A stretch of DNA of 64,000 nucleotides from Limnanthes douglasii subsp. nivea (taxonomy: Eukaryota; Streptophyta; Magnoliopsida; Brassicales; Limnanthaceae), in contig JAUPFV010000005.1 in the NCBI GenBank assembly GCA_036936605.1, positions 234,823,770 to 234,887,769 on the forward strand, given 5' to 3'. This document shows positions 1-11,040 of the stretch, piece by piece. The notes beneath the pieces are model-generated. The model was not told the DNA's origin. It searched no databases and was given only the letters and a program-made list of their open reading frames with translations. How positions within the stretch are numbered: position 1 is the stretch's first letter; the number at the start of each line of letters is the position of its first letter. The translations under genes and the position numbers were made by a program.

Positions 1-196
1 AGCGAGCCAACATCGATAATGACATGCACCTTGGTTTCCTCTCTATTAGGAAGCTCCACGCTTCACCCTCAATCTTAAGACTGATGATTGTATTGATATT
101 ATCAATGTTGATAGTCATCTCACCAAAGTTGAAATGGAAACTATTTGTTTCCTGATGGCATCGCTCGATGAACATCTCTGTAATTTCGGAACGTGA
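1..196 (-). CDS. Partial exon of a plant-mobile-domain (PMD, MAIN-like) gene, running off the window edge
   Basis: Read on the minus strand, 196 to 1 is open in one frame and contains ERCHQETNSFHFNFGEM followed by TINIDNINTII and IEGEAW. This matches the diagnostic start of the aminotransferase-like plant mobile domain (W/C-RPETHTFHLP-GEMT-TL-DV pattern) in MAIN/MAIL1 and in proteins annotated as serine/threonine phosphatase 7 long-form homologues. These domains occur in host nuclear proteins and in many plant transposons. A splice acceptor (CTTGCAG on the minus strand, 197-203) sits directly before the exon. The conserved Trp of the ERW motif is Cys here. The 5' exon is not secure: 420-620 on minus holds broken coding-like sequence. 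It could be a live gene or a transposon-borne copy; the rest lies outside the window. Confidence 0.6.
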
Positions 197-1911
197 CTGC
201 AAGTTGGACAACAATCAGGTTAATCTATAAAAAATGTCATCTACGATTGTTTTAACTTGACCCTAACGTGCTAAAAGCCAGCTCATATAACTAGAATAAT
301 GGGCACATAAACATAATTCTCTTTCCTACAAATAATAACAATTTTTATGTTTGTAACAAAAATACTCACCGAATTAATATATATTTCATTTAAAACTGAA
401 AATCATAAAATAATCCCTCCCTACCAAATATAACAGGTACTATGGGTTTTGAATACCTTGAAAAACAGTTGAGGTAAACGATCAGGGACGGAGCTCAACG
501 AGATGGAGATGGTTGTTAGAGGGTAAAGCTTGACAAGGTACAAACGGGTGGAAGTGTTTCCATTAGAACAAGGGCATCATGTATTGTCGCATCTCTCTTC
601 TTGATTCTTTTGGTACGGGACCCAGTACCTGAACATTTCTTATTGCTACAATAATTTGATTTTTTTAATGTAAACCTACTTGGAAATACGAACTTTTAAA
701 GAACAAACTTTATTTAAAAAAGTAATAATAACATGATTAAAATAACCAAATTTGTAAGAATAACATGAACTATTAATTTTCAAAACCAACAAGTAGCCAT
801 GTGCATCAGACGTCACATGAGGCTATAGTTTATGTTCGGGTTTGGCTGAAACTATGTATTCTTCGCATGTGTTTTACGAAGAATACAACACGAAAAACTT
901 ATAACTTTGAATCTCCCTAATCTAAAAAAAATCAGAAATCACAAGTCTAAATCTAAACCCTTAATAAACCCTAAATCACACGCTTTATTTATGAAACTTT
1001 TTTTTGGAGGGTTAACGCAGTCTTTGATAAGTAAATTTGTTGTTATTGTAGGTGTTTTAAGGTTAAAGCAAGTGGAGAACTAGAATGATAGGGGTTTAAG
1101 ATGAAAATGAATGTTTCCTGGTGTTGCTAGAAAATTAATTAATTAGAGGACCACTAAAATTAAGTTATAAGCACATTAAATGTAAATACACTAAAAAGAA
1201 AACTATTTTTTTAAATAAAAGAAAATTAGTTATTGGAGTAAAAAATAGAAATTATACCCAATAATTTACTTATACATGGTTTTTTAGTTTAAGTGCAAAA
1301 GTATAAAAAACTAGAACTATACAGAGCATTCTAACCATTTTATATAACTATTCTCATCTTAAACGTTTATGCAAAAAATAAATTATAATATTTAATTTTA
1401 TAAACACGGCAATATTTGACATCAAAGATCACGGTACTTTCCGTGAAATGCGAGTCATGGATTCGACAATAACTTGAAGGAATAATGATTAGACACGGTA
1501 TATAGATTGGAATATAAATTATTTCAATATAGTTTAAGATTTTTAGAATGAAGATAAAAAAAATAAGCGATGAAAGAGAAACAACATGATTGATACAGAC
1601 TCTATTGATACAGACTGACATTCTCGTATTCACAGAGAACCGTAACATTATTAGACCCGCATGACCCAATAATTATAATGTCACTTTGAAAGACTTTCCT
1701 TAGATATCAAAATCGATACAATTTGTATCTACACTATATCATCCATGACACTATTATAATTACTCATCGGTCCAAGAAGATGAATGTTATTATGTTTAAA
1801 TAATTAGACTTATAATTGCAACAATTAGGATACTGTAAATTTATATGTACGATATATTTCAATTTAAAATATCCTTACAATTTTTTATTCATTCATCTCA
1901 TGAAACAAAAT
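197..1911. other. AT-rich sequence without a recognisable gene
   Basis: No coding pattern was recognised apart from weak, stop-interrupted minus-strand coding-like sequence around 420-620 that might be the upstream exon of the gene at 1-196. The only ordered structure seen is an 11-bp perfect inverted repeat at 855-887. The 100-codon minus-strand frame near 1367-1669 has the composition expected of random AT-rich DNA. Confidence 0.5.
855..887. repeat. Perfect 11-bp inverted repeat with 11-nt loop
   Basis: TGTATTCTTCG at 855-865 is the exact reverse complement of CGAAGAATACA at 877-887, separated by 11 bases. It could form a hairpin in RNA or be a remnant of a small TIR element. No neighbouring gene explains it. 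Confidence 0.6.
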
Positions 1912-2125
1912 AGGCTTAAATCAGAATATAGCCCATTGACTATCGTACTTTTTTTCATTTAGTCCATCGACTAAAACATCACCGTTTAGGGTCCATGTAC
2001 TATTCAAAATCTATAAATTTAGTCCGCGAACGTGGTATCTTCCCTAGTTCAGCCACGTGTCCCCATAGTTAAATGGTACGAGTCTCACATATAGTCTTTT
2101 GACTTTTAATTCCATTTTTACCTTT
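1912..2125 (+). repeat. Left terminal inverted repeat
   Basis: Reads as the inverted counterpart of 6014-6205. The left copy has roughly 50 extra bases around 1985-2035 (a further 'TTTAGTCC' unit) that are absent from the right copy. The terminus is uncertain by about 10 bp. Confidence 0.65.
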
Positions 2126-2241
2126 TAAATTAAATATTTTTTTAATATTTTTTTATTCTTTAGAAAACAGAGTATTATATCATTAGGATTCTCAATCAAA
2201 TGACTAATATTCATCACATAACCAATTTTCTATTGTCTCTC

Positions 2242-2328
2242 TCAAATCCGTTAATTACAGTTGTGGGTCTTGTTTCGTTGTTGTTCAAAATCCGTTAATT
2301 ACAGTTGTGGGTCTTGTTTCGTTGTTGT
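2242..2328. repeat. Near-perfect 43-44 bp tandem duplication
   Basis: The stretch starting TCAAATCCGTTAATTACAG at 2242 is repeated immediately, starting near 2285, differing by a single extra A. It is a recent local duplication just inside the left TIR and is non-coding. Confidence 0.85.
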
Positions 2329-2635
2329 TCAAATTATGTGTTAATGGGTGCCATATAAGAGAGGGAAACATAATTTAGTTTCATTTAACCTTTTTTTAGT
2401 TAATAACCCAAATTTCACTACAATGATATATTTTTAAATAACATGCCAAACCTTACGTGTATGAGAGACAATATTTCTTATATTAATATCTTTGATTTTA
2501 TCTTATAGTATATATTAGAGTGTTATTTAATTTTATTATCGTATAAGATTTTAAATATTTTGTTTCATTATTTTTTGTTAATAAAAAAGATCAAAAGCAG
2601 TTTTTAGAAATCTAAAAAGAGAAATAAAAAAGAAG

Positions 2636-4815
2636 AATGGTAAAGTACCATTTAAGACCCAAAACCCTAACTAGTATCCATCTAAGACCCATATTTTCAT
2701 GTTTCTCCGCAAAAGACCCAATTTAGTTAAATATTTACCATTTAAAACCCATTAATACCCCAAATATCCCTACTCAAAGATTTTTCTTTTTCTCTTTGGA
2801 ATCTTCAACACCTTCGGTCGTCTTCTCTTCCAAACTTTCCCTTCTTACATCTTCAACTAAATTGTCTTTTACGATACCCCTGTTCTTTTTCCTTTCTTTT
2901 TTTGCTTTCATATCAACTTTATTCTTCAAAACCTATGCATCGTCTTGTTCCATTCCTTGTTCATTCGTATTCAACCGATAATTCAAAACCAAACACCAAT
3001 TTGAGTGCAACATTTGGAGGATGTGTTGCGATTCACCTATGAAATGGCAGATGCGTGCGATGTGTTTTACCGATGTACTAACGAACTTATGGATTCCAGG
3101 AAGATAGATAGTTAGGAGTTTTCTACCCTTACTTAAAGCTTGAGTCCTTTTATTTATGTCATGTACAAAATTCTATAGAAAAACAAAGAAGAAGACGAAA
3201 ATTTCCATCTTTGTACGCTATATAGCTTTTTTTAAATAAAATAAATTCAGTAATACCAAACAAATCCCCTATTTTCCAATGTTAGATCCCCAACACTTCA
3301 ACGATTATGGATTCGATTCTCAAATTGATTATTTTTAGGCATTTCATCGATACCTCAAGTTATAACTATCCAGTTTCTCTTCCATCAAATTCTCTCATTC
3401 TCATTTTTTTGCGATACCAAACATGTAGTAAAGAAACCAAGAGATACAAAACCATCAATACAGCACCAAGATCCATCAACTCTCTCTAATCAAGCTTCTA
3501 AAAATATTAAAAGAAATTCAAAACATATCATAATTGGTACAAGTTTTGTTCGTTTTGAAAAAACAAAACCAACTGTATTTTCAGATTTTGTTTTTCCGAG
3601 TTACGGTTTAAAAGATATAAAATTTTAAAGTTTTAAAATTTTAAGGGGTTCGACGAAGAAGATGCAAAACCTTCGTTGTTCTGATAGATGTGAAACCATC
3701 TTTGTTCCGATAGATGTGAAACCTTCTTTATTTTGCTAGATAGAAAACCTTCTTTATTTTGCTAGATGCGAAACCTTCTTTGTTTTGATAGATGCGAAAC
3801 CTTCTTTATTTTGCTAGATGAGAAACCTTCTTTATTTTGCTAGATGCGAAACCTTCTTTATTTTGCTAGATGAAAAACCTTTTTTGTTTTGCTAGATGCG
3901 AAACCTTCTTTGTTTTGCTAGATGCGAAACCTTTTTAAATTGTGTACAACTAGATGCAAATTCAGGACCACTATGATGGATGCTAAATGCGAAACCAAAT
4001 AACTGAGAAATGTGTGTAAAATATTTTTAAGAAAATTCAAAACATATCATGAGTAGTAAGTTTTGTTTGTCTTAAAAAAACAAAACCAATAGTATTTTCG
4101 AATTCTTTTTTCGAGTTACGGTTGGAAAGATACAGATCTTAAAAAAAATTAAAAAAAATTAAAAAAAAAAATCTTAGATCCAATTTGATGCCATTAACCA
4201 TTATAATTTGATGCCATTAACCATTATGAAATTTTTTATATCAACAAACACATGATTAAACCAAATTAGATCCAACATATACGATATAGCTTCTAAAATT
4301 AAACCCTAAAAACAAAAAAAAATCAAATTTCTTAAAGATTACTAATAGGAGATGTCGTCTCGGAATTAGGTGCATTTCGTCTGTTTCAATAAATAATTGT
4401 GCATTTTTAAGTGTTGCTGTTGTTTTTTAAATAACGAATGATTTTTACCTTAGAAGAATTCGAGAAAAACTGCCATTGTTTTTCAAGATTAGAAGATAAA
4501 TCGAATAGGTGGCTATGATTTGTTATTTTTCAAGATTTGAATAGAGGAGGTTGTTTTTATAGTGGCTAGGCTAGGGTTAGGGTTTATGAGTGATTGATTG
4601 TGATAAGCTAATAAGGCTGGTTGGGTGTGCATAAGTTAATAGGGTGAGAGATAGTTGATAGGGTGTGAGATAGTTGAGATGGTGGTAGAAGTCGATTGAG
4701 TTGCTGGAGAATGAATGAGTTTCTGGATAAAATAGAAAAAAGGGTAAATATGTTATTTCTTTTACGGGGAAATAACAAACTGGAGTTTTTATCTATTTAT
4801 AGGGTAACTAAAAAA
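2636..4815. mobile_element. Nested TIR-like element with internal minisatellite (putative)
   Basis: The left end (2636-2770) contains spaced blocks such as TACCATTT, CTCCGCAAAAGA and ATATTTACC. In reverse complement the right end (about 4735-4815) gives TTACCCTATAAATA, CCCCGTAAAAGA and ATATTTACCC in the same order. A similar end-like block occurs at 8986-9120. This suggests imperfect TIRs of a second MULE-like family nested in the 1912-6205 element. No transposase is visible and the short TTG-initiated frames inside are not supported as genes. No target duplication was found. Confidence 0.4.
3660..3945. repeat. Minisatellite, about 11 copies of a 26-bp unit
   Basis: The unit TAGATGCGAAACCTTCTTTA followed by TTTTGC recurs head-to-tail about 11 times with point variants (GATGTG, GATGAG, GATGAA). 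Read on the other strand each unit contains ATCTAGCAAAA and TTTCGC, motifs that recur in degenerate form in the MULE-derived tracts at 9750-11040 and 26900-33000. No reading frame is maintained across the array. Confidence 0.9.
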
Positions 4816-4931
4816 TCTGATGGAGGAAATAGTTTCGCCCTTAACAAGACCACTGACTATTTTTAAATATTTTTTAATCAACGCATAATTACACATCTAT
4901 CGGAATGATTTTAGAAACGTATTAATAAATA

Positions 4932-5183
4932 CTCCCTCCGTCCCAAAATACTTGTCGTTTTAGGAAAAAATATATATCCCAAATTAGTTGTGGTTTCCAA
5001 GTTTCGAGGTAGCATTAATGGCTGTTTACCATTTATATCCCTTCTCATATTAATTATTTACTCTAACTTTGTTCGTTGTACATATTAATTGAAAAGGTTA
5101 TTTATGACGATTAGACTTACTTTTTACGATTTCAAAACTAATAATGACATTTCTTAATTATCGTGCAGCAACCTATAACTTTA

Positions 5184-5249
<66 letters not shown>

Positions 5250-5266
5250 TAAAAGGACAGAGGGAG
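4932..5266. mobile_element. Stowaway-type (Tc1/mariner) MITE, 335 bp
   Basis: The element begins CTCCCTCCGTCCC and ends GGACAGAGGGAG, i.e. inverted ends matching at 11 of 12 positions, and is flanked on both sides by the dinucleotide TA (4930-4931 and 5267-5268). These ends and a TA target duplication are diagnostic of Stowaway MITEs. It has no coding capacity. A TA microsatellite has expanded inside its right half. Confidence 0.9.
5189..5238. repeat. (TA)n microsatellite followed by (AAAT)n
   Basis: About 25 consecutive TA units followed by several AAAT units, inside the MITE at 4932-5266. Length is likely polymorphic. Confidence 0.95.
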
Positions 5267-5639
5267 TAACATATATAACCCATAATTTAACATCACCGTT
5301 CTGCATGCTCTAAACCTCAACTCTAATAACCGAAACACCTGACCAGAATTTGGATCATGCACCAGATTATAGTAAACCACTATATACGAGCTAAACACTA
5401 TACAGCCTCTTTTCTTGGTTGACAGAGTAAAAATCAAATACACTTGTTGGTTTCTATTTCTAGATCGTTGATTCTCCATTCTTCTTTAGTGAAGAATGGA
5501 GTGGATAACAAGTTCAAAACAGTCAAATTCAAAAAATAAAGTTTTAACAAGTTTTGATGGGTTCAGGTGGACACCATCCATAAGTTACTAGCTTTTCCAA
5601 ACAGCAAATAAGTGTGATCAGAGAGAAGGAGAAAGAGAG

Positions 5640-5924
5640 CAATTTTTGGGAATCTATTTTGATACCAAACGACGGATCAAGAGAAGCAACAATGACAGCA
5701 TCACCGGAATCTTTGGATCGAAATGCAATGTAACCGGCGTCATCGCGTTCGATGCAGATACGAGAGATGGAGCCGCAGATCTCGAATCGTGATTTTAAAT
5801 CGAGTCATGGGAAAGACCTAGCACTACAATACCTGGCGGATGTGGGGGTTTGCTGATTGGGCGATCGACGATTTCTTTAGGTTTTGGTGGCGGTGGGGTA
5901 GGGTTCGTCTCTTTTGCGAGTCAT
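5640..5924 (-). pseudogene. RRM-domain gene fragment (captured, broken)
   Basis: From an ATG at 5924-5922 the minus strand starts MTRKRDEP. A shifted frame then continues through a Pro-rich linker into PPHPPGIVVLGLS (RNP2-like strand). After another shift it gives KSRFEICGSISRICIERD, then GYIAFRSK (RNP1-like) and SLDPSFGIKID. This is one RRM fold in order, broken by at least two small indels. From memory the closest relatives are plant single-RRM proteins of the At1g27050 type, which also begin M-S-R-K-R-D. RRMs bind single-stranded RNA. It lies against the right TIR of the 1912-6205 element with its 5' end outward, the arrangement expected of a gene fragment captured by a Pack-MULE. Alternatively it is a host relic into which the element inserted. 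Confidence 0.6.
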
Positions 5925-6013
5925 GTATAATGTTTTGTAGTGTACTTAATTTGTGATATTTTTTATTTTTGGTTTGTTTTCAAAGAAATAATATATATTA
6001 AAAAAAAATTAAA

Positions 6014-6205
6014 TTTAAAGGGTAGGAATGAAATTAAAAGTCGATAGACTATCGGTGAGACTCGTATTATTTAATTATGGAAACACGTGGTTGAATTAGA
6101 GAAGAGACAACGGTGGAATATTTTTTAGTCGAAGAACTAAATGAAAGGAAATGTAATAGTCGATGGACTACATGTGTGAAATTTGACTTCTCATGGGACG
6201 CATCA
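6014..6205 (-). repeat. Right terminal inverted repeat
   Basis: Inverted copy of 1912-2125. In reverse complement it reads GTAGTCCATCGACTATTAC, then CTTTCATTTAGTTCTTCGAC, then CCACGTGT and TACGAGTCTCAC. It lies about 90 bp from the start codon of the RRM fragment. Confidence 0.65.
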
Positions 6206-8985
6206 TCATATACCATTACCGGGTATCCGAATAATCACTACGTATCAGTTTTAACTTGGTCACTATATATTTTTGATTTAATCAAACATAATTGAAATTA
6301 AACAGAGTATAGCTTGAACTTATGTTAAAATTAAATCATAAAAAAATCTAATGAATTTGAATATACTCTAGACCAAGAGCGCACACATTAATGTTATTAA
6401 TGTGTTCATGAAAGAGGAGATGTAAAAAAATGAATTTTTTATTTTTTTGTAATTTTACCTCAATAATGAATATTGTTCTGCGGCTAATTTTTTTATTGGA
6501 TGTTATTAAATGTGCTACATACTATATTTTCATAAAACGTACATATATAAATCACATAACTTGATATATCATATATTTAACCTGTAAAGTCACAATGTTT
6601 AAATGATCTCCTTAATTCCTAACATTATTTATACTATCGTGCAATGTTTTTTTAACAGAATATCGGGTGATTTATTTCCTATTAGTCCATCCCCATAATA
6701 TTCAAGTATTTATTTATGATTCATATCATGAATGTTATACCATATTTAGAACCAATCTGAACATACATCGAAATTTGAATTGTCAAAACATATGAAATCT
6801 TTTGAATCTCTTAAATTTCCAAACTTATCTTGAGATGTTGACTAAGAAAGCTTATCTTAATTTATCTCAAACAAAATTAAAGGCTTATCGTTATCGTACC
6901 ATAATTTTTAAGTATGTTAGAAATGTATGTCTTTTGTGATAAAATCACATAACAATTAATAATAATTTTGATGAATTTTGATTCATAACCTATAAGACAC
7001 CCATGATTTACCCGTTTTGAAATAATCGTGATTTAAATTCGTTTTTTAATTTACTCGTTTAATAGTTTATTCGATCTTCCACTATATTTTTATTAGATAA
7101 AAAATTATTTTTATGAGTAAATTTAGTCAAAACAGATAAAACTAAGTTTTTTTTTATTATCATAAACGAAATAGTTGAAATATGAATGACAAATAAAAAA
7201 TAAATAAAATCAATTTTTTAACACAATATATAATCGATCAAATAAATATTTTTTTAATATTTATATATATCATTATTATCTGATTCCAAATTATCTTTTA
7301 TATTTTCTAGTATAATAATAAATTCAACTTTAGTCATATAATAACTACTCATTGTCGGTGAAGGGATATGTGCCTATGAAGGAGTGCATGATTATCGATG
7401 AGGAGAAGTATTCATATATTTACCAAAGTTTTGATCATAAATCTCAAACTAATTTAGCAACAAACTAAAATCTTAAAAATAGTGAAAAAGACATTATTAG
7501 TAATCATAAAAATTGGTTTGGAAGTCTTTATTTTTCAATTTTCTTGCATAAATCTTTCACTAAATTTTTGAATAATGACCTTCATTCGACTTTTTTTACA
7601 TACATTACCTCTAGCGCCTCACATTTAGACAATCTCCTCCTAGTACTAGTAGTACTAGATGTTTGTGGTAGCTCCAATTGTATTGGTAGATTTTTATTTT
7701 TCCAATATGGTTGGCACCTTCGAGGTGGAGGAGGTTGTGCACAATCATTTACCCATCATATGTCATCTATAAAGAATTCAAAATATTTACACACCTTCGA
7801 CTTTGACCATATGTGTCGATCATAATATATAACTCATTTTAGAGAAATATTATATATTATATATTTATATAAAATTTGGTGTTCAACATATTCACTAACA
7901 TTTATCATTTTTCGTAAGAAAATGAGATATCAAATCCCACAAGGTACATATTTTTTTTATAATAGTTTTCTATATGCATGATAATCAAACTGGATAAATT
8001 TACGTGTTCTCCTTGAAATAGTGCAATGGTTCCGTACGTTTGAATATAAATCATACATGAATCTTCATAATGAAACAGTCACTAGCTACAACTAATGATA
8101 ATATGTGACTTCTTGTAAAGTTCACCGGGCGAGCTCTGCCGTTATTCAAAAGTCATCTGAACGTTCTAATATCAAAGGTCAATACCCCACATACGAATAT
8201 CGTATTATAATCCCAAATATCGTTAATTTAGATAACTTGTAGGTATACCAATTTTGTATGTCTGTTGCATAAATTATACCTCATACATCTTGATTTTATA
8301 ATTCATAACAGGATTATTTCAATTGATAAATTTAACCGACAACTACGATAAGATTATTCAACTAGATAAATATACCAAACGCTAGACCATTCAACAAATA
8401 TTAACAACCTAAGTTATGTAGACACTTAATGATAATTTTTGTACATGGAATTTTTCTAATCTCATCGGTGGGCAAGTTATTCCGGGGAACATTAACCACT
8501 CATGGTCTCAACAATGGGCACTTATTCATCCTCATTGACGTCTTCGTGAACCTTATCCATCGTTCATTCTTTTTCTCGTGATATCGTTTCTTCTTAATGT
8601 TGTGGTATTGCGGGTGGATAATTTTTTTTAACTTTTTTTAAATCCATTTTAGATATTGTTAGAATAATGTATGAACTTTAAAGATTATGGAATATTGTTA
8701 TGGAATAGAGTTAAGAGAATGAATAGAATAGATTTTGAAAGATAAGGGATAAGTAGTTGAAAAGAAAACGTAGTTTTGTTTAGAAAATTTTGAGATTAGA
8801 GAACTTTGGGAAATGATGGATGAATAAACAAGGATAAACTAGATATAAAAGGTGTATTTTAAGAGAAGAGAATGGTTTAGAAAAATCAGAGGTTAGCCTT
8901 ACCTGGATACCCAACAATTTATTAGCCTAACTCTCCCTAGTGACTTCTTATATATTATTTAGATTATCAAATTTGTTCGGCTAGA
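6206..8985. other. AT-rich intergenic sequence, nothing recognised
   Basis: Short open frames exist, for example plus-strand 7544-7825, and a minus-strand stretch at 7640-7760 with a Pro/Arg-rich start. None matched a family I know and none shows consistent coding character. No tRNA, LTR or TIR structure was seen. Confidence 0.4.
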
Positions 8986-9120
8986 TTTAGAGAAAACTAC
9001 CTATAAATACCTTCTCAAGTATCCAATTACAAACTAGTACCCAAAAATGGGATATTACCATAAGGTACCTCAGCCTAACAAAAATGGACTAAAATACCTC
9101 GAAGCGTATAAATAGGTTCA
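8986..9120 (+). repeat. TIR-like end and core promoter of a MULE-type element (putative)
   Basis: GAGAAAACTACCTATAAATACC and following 'GTACCC' and 'TATTACC' blocks resemble the inferred ends of the 2636-4815 element. A TATA box (TATAAATA, 9107-9114) follows. A probable untranslated first exon ends GTGCAG before a GT donor at about 9403. The matching right end was not found and may have been lost where element C begins. Confidence 0.35.
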
Positions 9121-9903
9121 TTTAGGTTGAAATCCACTTTTTCCCCTCTAAGCCAGACTTTTGGGTTCTCATTCCCTCTTAAAATTTGAGTTGCCTAATT
9201 TGGAACAAAGAGACACAAAACCCCATACAGGAGACCCATAAACCCTTTTCTTAACCCAACCGTCTTGTTAACCGGCACAACTACCGAAGACAACCGTATG
9301 TTTATTCGGTGAAAACCTCAAACACTTTTTGTCCTAATTTCCTACGTTAGTGAAGTCCGTTCGTTGCCGGAATTGTGTTTCTGAATTCGATAGAGAAGTG
9401 CAGGTAAATTTTTTTGAAATAATTAATGAAAACAATGTTAATGGATATGTTAAATGTTTTCGTTGTTTATGTCGGTCTGTTTGTTGAGTTTATGTATTCA
9501 AACACTTGGTATTATGTTATTTTTCTTTCGTCACGTATAGTTTGTGGGTTTATTATGATATTCAGCTCTGGGTTTGATTTTCAATTTTGCGTGTGGTTGG
9601 TGATACTTCTTTCGTCGTTTATAATTTGTGTTGGTTAGTATTGGTTTCTCATTGATGTGTTGTTAGTCTGTTTAGAGGATTGGTGATTAATTATTAATTT
9701 CATGGGACATGCATGTATGTATAGACATAAATTGCATCCTTTTTGGCTGCTGTTTGTAGCATCTAGCAATGCGTAGTATGTGGTAGGTGTAACACACAAT
9801 GAGCGTTAGGTTACTGGAAATCGAAATAAATTTTGTTTGTATGTATAAAACACATATGAAATTTATGATTTACAGTGGTAGTGTAAATACAACATAAATT
9901 TTA

Positions 9904-10940
9904 ATGGTGTTTTATGCATGCAACATGATTGCGAAAGATGTCTTCTATAGGCCTGGCTTAGTGAGTATCATAAACCTTCTAAGACGAAATGTTGTTACAG
10001 CCCAACACATAGAAGTGACAAGAGACACTACCTTTTTATACATTTTTAAAATAATTGTTCGACCTCCAAAACAAGAAATTGAAGATAATTTTTTTAAAAA
10101 AACTAATCAAGGAAATTCCAAGTACTTACTCGGTAGAGGAAGAGGCTTTCAAGATAGAAGGTAAGTTTATGAAGCAAACTAAGGCAGATGTGAATGCCAT
10201 ATTTGGGCTGAAATATGGGACATAAGAGATGCATTTGAATAAAGCTGGAGCATTCATTAGTCGATTTGCTAATGGTGCTAAGAATGAGTCTAGGTTGATG
10301 TAAAAGTATTTTTTGAGTCCCCGCGCTCGGAATAACAGACCGACGAATGACAATCTGTATCAAATGCTTTGGTAAAGGTAATTTTATCCACACATATGTT
10401 ATATATTTGATGTATTTACGCATTAATATAGCATGTTTTTCTCTATGTTGCAGCAGACTATATAGAAAGCAGTTAGGGATGAAGGGGAGGATGAGGCGAA
10501 GGACGTTGCTCGTTTTTTGATACTTTTCATTTGCTCTACCCTATTTTACTCAGTTTCAGGGGATATAGTAGGTTGGACAACAATGTTCTACGTCGAGGAC
10601 ATTTTGAAAATGAACGACTACGATTGGTCGATAGCTATAGTTGAGAAGTGCACCGGTCCCTTAAAAAATGTCTTCTTGCAGGATATCCCGGTAGATTTAT
10701 CGGGTGTATTGATGTTTAATTTGTAAGTATGATGGCATATATTATTATGTTAGTTTTTAAAACTAGCGTCAAATGTTTAGGTTTAATTTTTATGCAGCCC
10801 TTTTTGATGGAGCATAGTTCAATGGAGGTTGACATACCAAGCTCGGACATCATACCTAGATGCTATAAATGGTGAGGATTGGAGGGGGAGGAGACAACCA
10901 TGGATATGATCAAGATGGTTTGCGAGCTACGAGATGAGCA
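9904..10940 (+). pseudogene. Transposon-associated DUF1985/ULP-type gene, 5' portion, broken
   Basis: Exon-like blocks can be followed: EEEAFKIEGKFMKQTKADV, then NAIFGLKYG after 10130; a block starting at 10517 with STLFYSVSGDIVGWT and MFYVEDILKMNDYDWSIAIV; then MEHSSMEVDIPSSDIIPRCY and MDMIKMVCELRDEHV ending at a GTAAG donor at 10941. The order resembles the DUF1985/PMD-like N-terminal module found with ULP1 proteases in plant MULEs. In-frame stops occur after LKYGT, after ESRLM and after PRCYKW, so it is a pseudogene. Introns with GT-AG ends separate the blocks (for example one ending just before 10795). Its 3' part may be at 15339-16313, beyond element C. Function of DUF1985 is unknown. 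Confidence 0.5.
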
Positions 10941-11040
10941 TGTAAGAAACTAATATTTTACAACTAATCTAGTATTATCATATATGATCTTATCTAGCAA
11001 TGTTGTAAAAATAATCTAGCACTATCATCTATGATATTAT

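Larger units (their letters stand above)
1912..6205. mobile_element. TIR DNA transposon, probably a MULE/Pack-MULE carrying an RRM gene fragment
   Basis: About 200 bp at 1912-2125 reappears in inverted orientation at 6014-6205. Shared blocks in the same order include CATTTAGT..TCGACTAAAA, CCACGTGT, TACGAGTCTCAC and GACTTTTAATT. Long TIRs around 4.3 kb of mostly non-transposase sequence are typical of non-autonomous Mutator-like elements; the TIR wording (repeats of 'AGTCC-TCGACTA') is also typical of plant MULE ends. No transposase was recognised inside. The interior contains a host-like RRM fragment, a nested TIR-like segment with a minisatellite, and a MITE. I could not establish a target-site duplication, so the exact termini and superfamily are inferred. 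Confidence 0.6.

Noticed and set aside
2796..2981. 61-codon hydrophobic plus-strand frame
   Set aside because: Starts at TTG, lies in CT-rich TIR-like sequence, and has no homology that I can see.
3660..3945. CRISPR-like array
   Set aside because: Units are directly contiguous with no spacers, and the host is a plant.
4560..4580. Interstitial telomere repeat (CTAGGGTTAGGGTTTA)
   Set aside because: Only about two degenerate units; could be a telo-box or chance.
5138..5479. Minus-strand frame of 113 codons
   Set aside because: It is mostly the TA microsatellite read as IYIYIY inside the Stowaway MITE.
1894..6215. Target-site duplication TCTCATG around the large TIR element
   Set aside because: TCTCATG occurs near both ends, but its offset from the TIR termini differs between the sides, so it is not convincing.
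7544..7825. 93-codon plus-strand frame
   Set aside because: No domain, no promoter, and composition of random AT-rich DNA; the opposite strand looks slightly more protein-like but is also short.
8476..8640. Possible coding relic on plus (QQWALIHPH)
   Set aside because: Too short and stop-interrupted to assign to any family.
9426..9638. 70-codon hydrophobic frame
   Set aside because: Lies in the probable first intron of the DUF1985-type pseudogene and is T-rich.
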